NCBI RefSeq assembly: GCF_900106015.1
Contig: NZ_LT629797.1
Location: 5,208,001-5,272,000, forward strand
Direction: 5' to 3'
Source: Pseudomonas sihuiensis
GTDB lineage: Bacteria > Pseudomonadota > Gammaproteobacteria > Pseudomonadales > Pseudomonadaceae
Length of the DNA stretch: 64,000 bases
Shown here: one piece after another, positions 45,884 through 56,593 of the stretch
Position numbering within the stretch: the first letter of the stretch is position 1
How the letters are laid out: every line of letters starts with the position of its first letter
The notes under the pieces: generated by a model
Databases searched by the model: none
What the model was told of the DNA's origin: nothing
The model's input: only the letters and a program-made list of their open reading frames with translations
Made by a program: the position numbers and the translations under genes

Positions 45884-46786
45884 TCAGGCGAGCAGGCCGT
45901 GCAGTTGTTCGCGTAGCCAGGCATGTGCCGGGTCGTGGTGCTGCTCGCGATGCCAGATCAGACTGATCTGCACGGCGGGCATGTCGAAAGGCAGCGGCGC
46001 GACCTGTAGGGCGAAGAGCGGCGCGAAGGCGTCGGCCAGGCGCGCGGGTATGGTGCCGAGTAGGTCTGTGTGGGCGACGATGGCCGGAATCGGCAGGTAG
46101 TTGGGCAGGTGCAGCGCAGCCTGACGCCGAACTTTGGCCGAGCCCAGGACGATTTCCAGTGGTGAGCCACGTCCTGCTCGCGGCGTCACGATCACGTGGC
46201 GAGCCTGTTGGTAATCCTTAAGGTTCAGGCCGCCGACGAAGGCTGGATGATCCTTGCGCCCGATCACCACCAACGCCTCCTCGCGCAGGGGCGCGTAATG
46301 CAGGTCGGGCGAATCGACATGCAGATAATCGATGGCCAGGTCCAGGGCACCGCTCTCCAGGCGCGGCAGCAGGTTGTCGGCGTCGTCGCTGTGCGCGACA
46401 ACCTCAACCTGTGGCGCGACACGGGCCAGATGCGCCTGCAGCATCGGCAGCAGCGCGGCCTGGGCGTAGTCGTTGAGCGACAGGCTGAACACGTGTGGCG
46501 CCTGCACATCGAAAGGCTCTGCCGGGCCGAGGCCGGCCTGCAGCAAGTGCAGCGCCTGACGCACGGGTGGGTAAAGCGCCAGAGCGCGCGCGGTCGGCGT
46601 CATGCCGCGCGCGGTGCGCTGGAACAACTCCTCGCCCAGTTGCTGACGCAGACGGGCGAGGGCGTTGCTGACCGTCGACTGGCTCAGGTGCAGACGCTGG
46701 GCCGCGCGGGTCAGATTGCCCTCCTGCATCAGGGCATCGAAGACCAGCAGCAGGTTGAGGTCGAGCTGGCGCAAATTCGTTATCAC
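45884..46786 (-). CDS. LysR-family transcriptional regulator
   Basis: A 300-residue LTTR with an N-terminal winged HTH (LNLLLVFDALMQEGNLTRAAQRLHLSQSTVSNAL) and a substrate-binding domain (about residues 90-300). The GTG at 46786 (VITNLRQLDLNLLL) has an AAAAGAG site 8 nt upstream; a TTG six codons earlier is the alternative. It is divergent from the fatty-acid-hydroxylase fusion gene across 79 bp, the classic LTTR layout. A dyad at 46811-46824 is a likely binding site. The sequence is NodD/SyrM-like; the effector is unknown. Confidence 0.9.
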   Translation of the reverse strand: MITNLRQLDLNLLLVFDALMQEGNLTRAAQRLHLSQSTVSNALARLRQQLGEELFQRTARGMTPTARALALYPPVRQALHLLQAGLGPAEPFDVQAPHVFSLSLNDYAQAALLPMLQAHLARVAPQVEVVAHSDDADNLLPRLESGALDLAIDYLHVDSPDLHYAPLREEALVVIGRKDHPAFVGGLNLKDYQQARHVIVTPRAGRGSPLEIVLGSAKVRRQAALHLPNYLPIPAIVAHTDLLGTIPARLADAFAPLFALQVAPLPFDMPAVQISLIWHREQHHDPAHAWLREQLHGLLA

Positions 46787-46810
46787 GGATAATGCTCTTT
46801 TCAAATATCC

Positions 46811-46824
46811 ATTATTCGAATGAT
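46811..46824. promoter_or_regulatory. Candidate LysR binding dyad
   Basis: ATTATTCGAATGAT, a 14-bp palindrome with one mismatch pair, centred in the divergent region between the LysR gene and the hydroxylase fusion gene. Confidence 0.5.
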
Positions 46825-46865
46825 TTGGCCGGGCCTAGACTGCTGTCAATCCACAGGAGAGCGCC

Positions 46866-47948
46866 ATGGCCTACAACAACGACAATGCCCAGGCTTTTCG
46901 CAGCGACTACCGGGCTGCCATCCATCCGCGGTACAACCCCTGGCTGCACGCCGCCTTCGTGCTGGCCTACGGGCTGCTCTGCATCGGCTGGCTCGGGAGT
47001 ACGCTGGAGGCTGTGGCTCCCTGGCAGTGGCTGCTGGTGCCGGCGACGCTGGTGTTCTTCAGTTGGGGTGAATACCAGGTGCACAAGCGCCTCGGTCACA
47101 ACAAGACGCGCTTCGGCAAACTCTTCTACAAGCGCCATACCGGCGATCACCACAGCTTCTTCGTCGAGGCGCTGATGCCCTACGAGACGACGCGCGACTG
47201 GCGGGTGATCCTGTTCCCGGCCTGGCTTATCGTTCTGTTCAGCCTGCCTACGTTCGCCGCCTGGTGGCTGCTGTCTCAGCTCGACGGCAACTTCGCCGCA
47301 CTGTTCGCCGGCAGCATGCTGCTGGGTTACATGACTTACGAAGTGGTGCATGCCTGCGAGCACCTGCCGGCCGAGCACCCGGTGTCGCGCTTGCCGTGGA
47401 TTCGCCAGATGCGCCGCCTGCATGCGCTGCACCATCGCCGTGAACTGATGCATTCACGCAACTTCGGCATCGTCCATCCGCTGATGGACTGGCTGTACGG
47501 GACTCTGCACTGGGAGCCGGAGGCGATTCATCAGCAGAACCGCCAGCAGCACCGAATCACTATCGCCCAGCCTGCCGAGCACGTGCTGGCCTACGCCGCC
47601 GCGCCAAGCCACTGGCCGCAGTGGCACCCGTCGTCACTGCGCATCTATGGGCGCGAGGGGGCCTTGCTTGCGGGCGAGCGTTTCGAGGAGGACATTCATG
47701 CCGGTGGTCGCGCCGGGCATCTACGCTGGGACGTGCTCGACTATCAGCCGGCCCAGCGTTGGCAGGCCAGCGCCCAGGGCGAGCATGGCCTGCATTTGCT
47801 GCTGACCTACGAGTGCGTGGCGGTGGAGGGCGGCTGCGAGTTCGTGCGCACCCTCGAATACGGTTTCGCCGGCTGGCCGATGCGCCTGGCCAATGGCCTG
47901 TTCATGCGCAGGCGCATCGAGCGCGAGTCGCAGGCGTCGATGCAGGCG

Positions 47949-47975
<27 letters not shown>
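46866..47975 (+). CDS. Fatty-acid/sterol hydroxylase fused to an SRPBCC domain
   Basis: 369 residues in two parts. Residues 25-215 are a membrane di-iron hydroxylase of the sterol-desaturase superfamily with TM helices and the His clusters HKRLGH (73-78), HTGDHH (91-96), HACEH (162-166), HALHH (186-190) and His204. Residues about 228-365 are a START-like SRPBCC domain ([30 protein letters not shown]), a hydrophobic-ligand-binding fold. The fused domain may present a lipid to the hydroxylase; inference. The ATG at 46866 follows CAGGAGAG. Its 3' end overlaps cysZ convergently by 27 bp. Confidence 0.88.
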
Positions 47976-49921
<1,946 letters not shown>

Positions 49922-49926
49922 GAACA

Positions 49927-50008
49927 CGTAGGGTGCGCTGTGCGCACCGCGCTTTGCTGGACCGTAGCTGATAGCGATCAGAAGCCGGTGCGCGCGGCGC
50001 ACCCTACG
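49927..50008. repeat. REP palindrome, family D
   Basis: CGTAGGGTGCGC ... GCGCACCCTACG, 12-bp outer arms with a longer, partly self-complementary loop, directly after trxB and before the convergent ATPase gene. Confidence 0.8.
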
Positions 50009-50033
50009 GGTTGTTTGCATCAATCCGCAGATT

Positions 50034-51230
50034 TCAATCCGGCCACTGCCAGGGCGGCTCGTCGAGCATGCCCTGGCCGCGGATGCAGGTCTGACCGAGC
50101 TGCTTGTCCAGCTCCAGGGTGTTGCAGTCGGGGCTTTCCTTGAGCGTGGCGATCAGACGGCTGGCGTGGGAGACGACCCACACCTGGGTCTGCTTCGAGG
50201 CGGCGATGATCAGGCGACCGAGTGCCGGCAAAAGATCCGGGTGCAGGCTGGTTTCCGGCTCGTTGAGCACCATCAATGAGGGCGGCCGTGGCGTGAGCAG
50301 GGCGGCGACCAGCAACAGGTAGCGCAACGTGCCGTCGGACAGTTCTGCAGCGCTCAGCGGGCGCAGCAAGCCTTCCTGGCGCAGCTCCACGGCGAAGCGC
50401 CCGCCCGCTTGAAAGTCGATATGCAGACGGCTGCCGGGAAAGGCGTCGTCGATGGCGGCGTCCAGTGCGGCGCGGTCGCCTATCTCGCGGATGGTCTGCA
50501 GCGCGGCGGCCAGGTCGCGGCCATCGTGATGCAGCACTGGTGTACGCGTGCCCAGTTGCGGTTGGCGCGCGGGCGCCTCGGCATCGCTGCGAAAGTGATC
50601 GTAGAAGCGCCAGCGGCGGATGGTTTCGCGTAGCTGGAAGACTTCCGGGCAATTCGGGTCGTTGCCGATCTGGTCGAACAGGCTGTCGTAGTTCGGCACG
50701 TGCTGGGCCAGCACCTGCCAACTGCGTCCTTCACGCATGCGCACCATGGGCCCGGCGCGATCCACCAGCAGCGAGGCGGGGCGATAGCTGGCGCCGGCCC
50801 AGATGCATTCGCGCTTGATCTCCGGGTCTAGGGCGAAGGCCGAACTGCTTGGCTCGGGTAGACCCAGGGCGATGGCATAGCCGAAATCCTCGCCGGCAAA
50901 GCCCAGACGTAGACGCATCACGTTCTGCCGTGGGCCGCCCTGTACGGGCACTTCGCCGCTGCGCATGCGCCGGGAAATCTTCTCTGGCCCGGCCCAGAAA
51001 CTCGACTCCAGCCCACCTTCGCGCGCCAGCGCGTTGACCACGCCACCTTGCGCGGTTTCCGCTAGCAGGCGCAGCGCGCGGTAGAGGTTGGACTTGCCGC
51101 TGCCGTTGGCGCCAGTGATCAGGTTGAGGCGGCCCAATGGCAGGATCAGGCTGTTGATCGAGCGGTAGTTGGCGACGGCGAGGGTGTGCAGCATGGCGGG
51201 GGTCATCCTGACAAAACGATCAGCGACCAT
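50034..51230 (-). CDS. AAA-family ATPase, RecF/OLD-like
   Basis: A 398-residue ABC-type ATPase. Walker A is GANGSGKS (residues 40-47). The signature-like LSDGTLRYLLLVAALL precedes Walker B LMVLNEPETSLHP (about 320-332), and a switch His follows in VVSHASRL. The layout is that of small OLD/RecF-like ATPases (AAA_21 type) with no TOPRIM domain, so no nuclease of its own is visible. Starts at 51230, 51206 or 51194 are possible, none with a good ribosome site; 51230 overlaps the upstream gene. Third gene of a run with an SDR and a membrane protein. Function unknown. Confidence 0.85.
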   Translation of the reverse strand: MVADRFVRMTPAMLHTLAVANYRSINSLILPLGRLNLITGANGSGKSNLYRALRLLAETAQGGVVNALAREGGLESSFWAGPEKISRRMRSGEVPVQGGPRQNVMRLRLGFAGEDFGYAIALGLPEPSSSAFALDPEIKRECIWAGASYRPASLLVDRAGPMVRMREGRSWQVLAQHVPNYDSLFDQIGNDPNCPEVFQLRETIRRWRFYDHFRSDAEAPARQPQLGTRTPVLHHDGRDLAAALQTIREIGDRAALDAAIDDAFPGSRLHIDFQAGGRFAVELRQEGLLRPLSAAELSDGTLRYLLLVAALLTPRPPSLMVLNEPETSLHPDLLPALGRLIIAASKQTQVWVVSHASRLIATLKESPDCNTLELDKQLGQTCIRGQGMLDEPPWQWPD

Positions 51231-51588
51231 GGCGTGGCGAAAACGCCAGCCAGGCCAGCACTGGGTAGCACAGGTAATGCAGGCTGAAGAGAAACAGGCC
51301 CATGGGGCTGGGCGTGTCCTGCAGGTACATCATGCCCAGCAGGCCGAGATAGAGCAGCCCGAGCACGCCGCCATAGAGCAGGGTGAAACGCCAGCGCTCA
51401 GTGCTGCTGGGCGCGCGACCCTGGCGCCAGTGAAACACCAGCGCCAAACCGGCCGCGATGGCGGCGGCAATCAGCAATGTGGTGAACACGCCGCCGAGGC
51501 GCACGAAGGTGCGCAGCAGCAGGTTCAGCACGATGGCCGCGATTACTCCCGCAGCCGCGTAGTAGCGCAGTTGCAGGTTCTGGCTCAC
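51220..51588 (-). CDS. Small four-helix membrane protein, unknown function
   Basis: 122 residues with four predicted TM segments (about 9-27, 33-51, 66-86, 95-114) and no catalytic motif. I do not recognise the family. It overlaps the SDR stop by 4 bp and the ATPase start by 11 bp, so the three are probably co-translated. Confidence 0.78.
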   Translation of the reverse strand: MSQNLQLRYYAAAGVIAAIVLNLLLRTFVRLGGVFTTLLIAAAIAAGLALVFHWRQGRAPSSTERWRFTLLYGGVLGLLYLGLLGMMYLQDTPSPMGLFLFSLHYLCYPVLAWLAFSPRHGR

Positions 51589-52415
51589 AGGCTCTGCACC
51601 AGGCCGAAGCGTTTGCTCAGTACCCGCTGCAACAGGGCTTTGGGCAGCAGCGTGGCAAGCAGTGGCAGGGCGCGGCTGCCATTACCCAGGCGCAACAGGC
51701 GCGGGCGCTTGTCACGCTGTACGGCGGCCAGCAATTGCGCGGCGAACTCGTTGGCCGGGGTCGGGTTGTCCTGCGAGGCATTGGCGCGGGCGCGGATGCC
51801 CTCGCGCAGCGGCCACCAGGGCGAATCCTCACGGATCAGCGCCTCGGCTTGCTGGCTGGCGTTGGCGCCGAAGCTGGAAGCGATGGCGCCGGGCTGCACT
51901 TCCATCACCTCGATGGAGAAGGGCGCCAGCTCCATGCGCAGCGCGTCGCTCAAGGCATGCACGGCAGCCTTGGAGGCGCAGTAGGCTCCAGCGAAGGGCG
52001 TCACCAGTACCGAGGAAACGCTGCCGATATTCACCACCAGGCCACGGCTGCGACGCAGCAGCGGGAAGAACGCGCGGGTCACGCCGACGATGGAGAAGAC
52101 ATTGGTTTCGAACTGCCGCTGCATGGCTTCCACGCCACCGTCGAGCAGCGGGCCCATGGCGCCGTAACCCGCATTGTTGATCAGCACATCGAGGCCGCCG
52201 ATCTTCTCGCTCAGGCGAGCGCTCAGCTGTTGCAGCGCTTGGCCATCGTTGACGTCGAGCTGCACCGCGTTGAACCCGGCCTGCTCGAGTGCAGTGAGGT
52301 CGTTCTCCTTGCGCGCCGTGGCCCAGACGGCGTAGCCACCCGCCTTGAAGGCGTCGGCCAGGGCACGGCCGATGCCGCTGGAGCAGCCGGTGATAAGGAC
52401 GCTGGGTTGGGGCAT
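51585..52415 (-). CDS. Short-chain dehydrogenase/reductase (classical SDR)
   Basis: A 276-residue NAD(P)-dependent oxidoreductase. Cofactor motif TGCSSGIG (residues 9-16), NNAG, catalytic Ser in NIGSVSS and the YCASK Tyr/Lys pair. Ala-Arg-Lys after strand 2 (ATARKENDL) favours NADP. C-terminal extension with a helical tail, as in SDRs acting on lipids or retinol-like substrates; substrate unknown. First gene of the SDR/membrane/ATPase run. Confidence 0.9.
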   Translation of the reverse strand: MPQPSVLITGCSSGIGRALADAFKAGGYAVWATARKENDLTALEQAGFNAVQLDVNDGQALQQLSARLSEKIGGLDVLINNAGYGAMGPLLDGGVEAMQRQFETNVFSIVGVTRAFFPLLRRSRGLVVNIGSVSSVLVTPFAGAYCASKAAVHALSDALRMELAPFSIEVMEVQPGAIASSFGANASQQAEALIREDSPWWPLREGIRARANASQDNPTPANEFAAQLLAAVQRDKRPRLLRLGNGSRALPLLATLLPKALLQRVLSKRFGLVQSL

Positions 52416-52523
52416 GCGCGGGACTCCCTGGGACGCGAATGGGGCTGCAGCTTAGCAGGCTTGGCTTGAGGTGATGGCGGACTGTTCGCCTAGGCTCCTT
52501 AGCCCGCCCTGCGCGCTTAATAC

Positions 52524-52585
52524 CGTAGCCGGATGCAATCCGGGAACCGCCATAGGCAGCATCCCCGGATTGCATCCGGGCTACG
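52524..52585. repeat. REP palindrome, family E
   Basis: CGTAGCCGGATGCAATCCGG ... CCGGATTGCATCCGGGCTACG, between the SDR gene and the 52612-53076 gene. Confidence 0.85.
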
Positions 52586-52611
52586 AGGCTGCGTTCGGCG
52601 TGCAGCAGTTA

Positions 52612-53076
52612 TCAGCGTATGAACTTGCCTTGCAGGCGCTCGGCGCGAAACTCCAGCGTAGCCGGGCGATAGCCGCTGCGCAGGTCGGGCAGGGGCATGC
52701 AGTCGCTCCAGCTGGCGCCCGGCAGCAGTTCACCGGGGCCGCTGTAGCGCGGCGATTCGTAAAGGCGCTGGGCCAGGTTGGTGGCATTGCCTGGGCGGTA
52801 GGCAGCGACTTCCCAGCGCAGTTCCAGCAAGGCGGCGTCGCTGCCGTTCTTCAGGTCGATGGCCAGCGGGCGGTCAGCAGGGCAGCGCTGCGGGTCGTAG
52901 CTCAGGCGCAGTTCGAGATGGGCCAGGTAGCGCTCGTCGCGGCTTTCCTGCCAGATCACCCAGGTGGCCACCAGGCCGAGACCGACCAGCGCGGCCATGG
53001 ACACCGGTAGCGCCTTGGTCGGGTAGCGGATCAGCAGAATCAGCCAGGTGATGACGAGTACGACACCGAACAGCAT
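52612..53076 (-). CDS. Membrane-anchored protein with periplasmic beta domain, unknown
   Basis: 154 residues: two TM helices near the N-terminus (about 1-17 and 22-43) and a soluble domain with alternating strands and two Cys (RCPADRP, DCMPLPD) that could form a disulfide outside the cytoplasm. Similar Pseudomonas proteins carry the vague label multidrug transporter, which the sequence does not support. Flanked by two family E REPs. Confidence 0.75.
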   Translation of the reverse strand: MLFGVVLVITWLILLIRYPTKALPVSMAALVGLGLVATWVIWQESRDERYLAHLELRLSYDPQRCPADRPLAIDLKNGSDAALLELRWEVAAYRPGNATNLAQRLYESPRYSGPGELLPGASWSDCMPLPDLRSGYRPATLEFRAERLQGKFIR

Positions 53077-53193
53077 GAGGGCAGCCTTTTTGCGAAGTCT
53101 GCGCTCATCCTACACAAGGTGCTTTGTCAGGGTAACCGCGTGGGCTGTCGCAGGGTGTGACAGGCTTGGAGCGGACATGAGCGGTGGGAGGGG

Positions 53194-53233
53194 CGTAGCC
53201 CGGATGCAATCCGGGGATTACATCCGGGCTACG
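53194..53233. repeat. REP palindrome, family E, after algA
   Basis: CGTAGCCCGGATGCAATCCG ... ACATCCGGGCTACG, a compact 40-bp form, 6 bp past the algA stop. It may protect the 3' end of the alginate mRNA. Confidence 0.8.
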
Positions 53234-53239
53234 AACAGC

Positions 53240-54676
53240 TCAGTGTGTGGCGCCAGCGGCTACTGCATCGCTACGACCGTACACGTCTTCCAGACGTTCG
53301 ATATCGTCCTCGCCGAGGTAGGTGCCGGACTGCACCTCGATGATCTCCAGCGGGATCTTGCCCGGGTTGGAGAGGCGGTGCACCGAGGTCATCGGGATGT
53401 AGGTGGACTGGTTCTCGGTGAGCAGGAACTCACGGTCGTCGCAGGTCACCTTGGCCGTGCCGGACACCACGATCCAGTGCTCGGCACGGTGGTGGTGCAT
53501 CTGCAAGGAGAGCTGCGCGCCCGGCTTGACGGTGATGTGCTTGACCTGGAAGCGGCCACCCATGTCCACCGAGTCGTACGAGCCCCACGGGCGGTACACC
53601 TCGCAGTGGTTCTGGGTCTCGCAGCGGCCTTGTGCGTCGAGCTTGCTAACCAGCTTCTTGACGTCCTGCACACGGTCCTTGTGCGCCACCATCATGGCGT
53701 CCTTGGTTTCCACCACGACGATATCGTCCAGGCCCAGCACCGAGACCAGCTTGCCATTGCCGTGGATCAGGCAGTTGCGGCTGTCCTCGATCACCACGTC
53801 GCCCTTGGTCACGTTGCCGGCTTCGTCCTTGTCGTGCACTTCCCAGATCGACGACCAGCTGCCCACGTCGTTCCAGCCGGCGGCCAGCGGTACCACGCAG
53901 GCGCGGCTGGTCTTCTCCATCACGGCGTAGTCGATGGAGTTGTCCGGGCAGCAGGCGAAGGTGGCCGGGTCGATGGCGATCTGCGTGCCTTCACGCTTGC
54001 TGCGTTCCAGGGCCAGCAGGCAGGTGTCGTAGATATCCACGTCGTGGTGCTTGAGCTCCTCGAGGAAGCGGCTGGCGCGGAACAGGAACATGCCGCTGTT
54101 CCAGTAGTAATCGCCGCTCTTCACGTACTCGGTGGCGCGCTGGGCGTCGGGTTTCTCGACGAAGCTGGCGACACGTGCAACGCCGTCGGGCAGTGTGCCG
54201 TCGGCCTGGCCGCGGATGTAGCCGTAACCGGTTTCCGGACGGTCGGCCGGCACGCCGAACAGCACCATCTCGCCTTTCTCGGCGGCCACGGTGGCCAGCG
54301 CCAAGGCCTGGCGGAAGGCTTGCTGATCGTCCAGCACATGGTCGGCCGGCAGCACCAGCATCAGCTCGTCACGGCCTTCGGCGATCAGTTGCAGGGCCGC
54401 CATGGCCACAGCCGGTGCCGTGTTGCGGCCGAAGGGTTCGAGCAGGAGCATTTGTGCCTGCAGGTCGATCTGCTCCAACTGCTCGAGCACGATGAAACGG
54501 TGCTCCTGGTTGGCCACCAGCACGGGTGGCTGCATGCCCTCGATGGAAAGGCGCTGCAGGGTCTGCTGGAACAGCGTCTGCTCACCGGTCAGGGCGAGGA
54601 ACTGCTTGGGATAGAGCTTGCGCGAAAGAGGCCAGAGTCGCGAGCCGCTGCCACCGGAAAGGATGATGGGGGTCAT
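53240..54676 (-). CDS. algA: AlgA, phosphomannose isomerase / GDP-mannose pyrophosphorylase
   Basis: A 478-residue bifunctional enzyme giving mannose-6-phosphate and GDP-mannose for alginate. The N-terminal pyrophosphorylase has the GTP loop LSGGSGSRLWPLSRKLYPKQ, with FVEKP and NSGMFLF. The C-terminal type II PMI cupin has RPWGSYDSVD, LSLQMHHHRAEHW and TYIPMTSVHRLSNPG. Last gene of the alginate operon; the ATG follows AGGAGA. A family E REP follows. The 97-bp gap to algF could hold an internal promoter, as known in P. aeruginosa. Confidence 0.97.
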   Translation of the reverse strand: MTPIILSGGSGSRLWPLSRKLYPKQFLALTGEQTLFQQTLQRLSIEGMQPPVLVANQEHRFIVLEQLEQIDLQAQMLLLEPFGRNTAPAVAMAALQLIAEGRDELMLVLPADHVLDDQQAFRQALALATVAAEKGEMVLFGVPADRPETGYGYIRGQADGTLPDGVARVASFVEKPDAQRATEYVKSGDYYWNSGMFLFRASRFLEELKHHDVDIYDTCLLALERSKREGTQIAIDPATFACCPDNSIDYAVMEKTSRACVVPLAAGWNDVGSWSSIWEVHDKDEAGNVTKGDVVIEDSRNCLIHGNGKLVSVLGLDDIVVVETKDAMMVAHKDRVQDVKKLVSKLDAQGRCETQNHCEVYRPWGSYDSVDMGGRFQVKHITVKPGAQLSLQMHHHRAEHWIVVSGTAKVTCDDREFLLTENQSTYIPMTSVHRLSNPGKIPLEIIEVQSGTYLGEDDIERLEDVYGRSDAVAAGATH

Positions 54677-54773
54677 GGTTGTGTCTCTCCTGAGCGATTG
54701 ATCAAGTGGTTTGCCCGTGTCGTGTCGGTGCGACGTGTACCCGCCGTTTTCCTTGTTCTAGAAACGCACTGCC

Positions 54774-55421
54774 TTAACCGTCGATGGGGCGCTTGACCCA
54801 TACCGGCGACAACTTGCCCTGACCGCCAGTGACGAACAGGCTGACGACTTCGCCGCGCCCGAGGGTGACCGGTTTCAGGTCGGCGACCTTGCGCTCGCCG
54901 TCGAACAGCGCCAGGCCAACCTTCACCGGGTTGATCTCGCGGTCACCACGGCCATCGGGTTTGACGTCGGCGACCACGGCGGTCTTGCCGTCTGCGGTCT
55001 TCAGGCTGAGGGTGCTGTCAGTCAGGTTCTGGACACGCAGCAGCGCTTTCTGGCGGCTGGTGAAGGGCGGCTCCTCGACCAGGCGCGGCTCGGCGCCGGT
55101 CTGGCTGACCAGGGTGTAGTAACGCGCGGCCTCTAGATCCACCGCCATCTGCGCGTTACCGACCTGGGCCTGATAGCTGCCGGCCGGAAGGAACTTGAAG
55201 TCGCTGGAGCCCAGCGGCGAGATCTGCTTGAGCTGGGTCTGGCCAACGCTGACATCGAGTTCGGCACTGCTGGCGTTGTAGGCGCGAACGAAGGCCGAGC
55301 CTTTCGGTGCCTTGGGGCCGTAAAGGGCGCCGTCATCGGCCTGTGCCTGGAACATGCCGAGGCCCAGGGCCAGGGCGCAGGCGCCCAGGGTGAAGCGGCG
55401 TAGGGTAGTTTGAGTTGTCAT
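54774..55421 (-). CDS. algF: Alginate O-acetyltransferase accessory protein AlgF
   Basis: A 215-residue periplasmic protein with signal peptide (cut near FQAQA, residue 28) and two beta-sandwich halves. It is required for alginate O-acetylation and is thought to hand acetyl groups between AlgI/AlgJ and AlgX. It has no catalytic motif. The GGAGGA site lies upstream of the ATG at 55421, and 25 bp separate it from algJ. Confidence 0.94.
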   Translation of the reverse strand: MTTQTTLRRFTLGACALALGLGMFQAQADDGALYGPKAPKGSAFVRAYNASSAELDVSVGQTQLKQISPLGSSDFKFLPAGSYQAQVGNAQMAVDLEAARYYTLVSQTGAEPRLVEEPPFTSRQKALLRVQNLTDSTLSLKTADGKTAVVADVKPDGRGDREINPVKVGLALFDGERKVADLKPVTLGRGEVVSLFVTGGQGKLSPVWVKRPIDG

Positions 55422-55446
55422 CGGATAGTCCTCCTTGGGGGATTAA

Positions 55447-56580
55447 TCAGTGACTGGCAGCAGCCAGCCCCTGGCGCTCGCCGCCGTCTTTGAGTGCGGC
55501 GAGCCATTGCGGGTCGAAATCGGTGAAGTCGCTGGCCATCGGCAAATAACGCTCGGGGAATTCCCAGATCACCAGCTGTGGCGGGTGGTCCTCGAGCTCG
55601 TCGCTTTGCAGGTACTTGAGCATCGGGACCAGCGGGCCGCCGCCTTCCTCGGCGTGGTTGGCCAGGTCGCGTTGCAGGTGCTCACGCAGGGCGCCTGCGA
55701 AGTTCCAGGCCGGGTTGGCGCTGTAGCTGGTGCCGACCAGCGTCACCGGCAGGTCGCTGTCGCCGAACAGGTCGTCGCTACTGCTTTCGGCGGCTTGGGT
55801 CTCACGCTGCTGCAAGCGGTCGGCCTGCGGCATCAGGTTTTCGAACAGCGGCGCTAGCGGCAGAAAGCGAGTCAGGTCGCCTTCGTGCGTGCGGGTTTCC
55901 ACGGTCTCGGTGACGAACTGTTGTGGCTCGCCACGCAGTTGCATGGCGCTGCGCACCACTTCGCTCAGCGCCTTGGCAGTGACGTCGGCGCCCTCCGGGG
56001 TCCAGTGGGTGTCAGTACGCAGGAACATCGGCGCCTGGTTCTTGGCCGCTTGCAGCGGTACGAGCAGGTCCGGCGCGGCGATCCCGGCATTGCGCACCGC
56101 GCGGTGAAAGCGCGGGTAGAGGCTGCGCTGCAGGGCACTGGGACGATGGTTGCCGATGTGCTCCGGGTACAGGCGGGTCTTGGCCGGGACGATGGCCAGC
56201 AGCAGCTGGATATCGCGCTCTTCCAGTTGGCGCTGCACGCCGCGGATCAGTGCCAGGTTGTCGCGCATCTGGCGCTGGCCGTCGGCTACCGGGTCGAACT
56301 CCTCGTCCGAATACAGCCAGCCGTCCTCGCCGATCACCAGGCCACTGCGTCCTTCTCCGAAGAGCAGGTATTCCACGGCCGCCCAGAGGTTGATGCCCGC
56401 CTGCTTGAGCGGAAAGTTCTCGTCGTAGTGACGTTCGATGCTTTTTGCCAGGCCGCCGTCGAGCACGCTTGGCTGCGCCGGCATGTGGTAGTCGGCGAGC
56501 CTGGTCAGGGCGAGCAGGCTGGCCGGCAACAGCAGCAGGGCGAACAGCACGACGTATAGGGTCTTGAAGGAGCGATTCAT
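55447..56580 (-). CDS. algJ: Alginate O-acetyltransferase AlgJ
   Basis: A 377-residue SGNH-like hydrolase/acetyltransferase anchored by an N-terminal signal-anchor (about residues 6-28). The catalytic residues are Asp190 and His192 (RTDTHWTP) and Ser285 (VGTSYSAN), matching the positions known in P. aeruginosa AlgJ. The ATG at 56580 has GGAGG 6 nt upstream. Paralogous to AlgX in this window. Confidence 0.96.
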   Translation of the reverse strand: MNRSFKTLYVVLFALLLLPASLLALTRLADYHMPAQPSVLDGGLAKSIERHYDENFPLKQAGINLWAAVEYLLFGEGRSGLVIGEDGWLYSDEEFDPVADGQRQMRDNLALIRGVQRQLEERDIQLLLAIVPAKTRLYPEHIGNHRPSALQRSLYPRFHRAVRNAGIAAPDLLVPLQAAKNQAPMFLRTDTHWTPEGADVTAKALSEVVRSAMQLRGEPQQFVTETVETRTHEGDLTRFLPLAPLFENLMPQADRLQQRETQAAESSSDDLFGDSDLPVTLVGTSYSANPAWNFAGALREHLQRDLANHAEEGGGPLVPMLKYLQSDELEDHPPQLVIWEFPERYLPMASDFTDFDPQWLAALKDGGERQGLAAASH

Positions 56581-56593
56581 TCTCGGCCTCCGC

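Noticed and set aside
53048..54796. 582-codon open frame opposite algA
   Set aside because: Shadow of algA; residue usage (Val, His, Gln) is that of antisense to high-G+C coding DNA.
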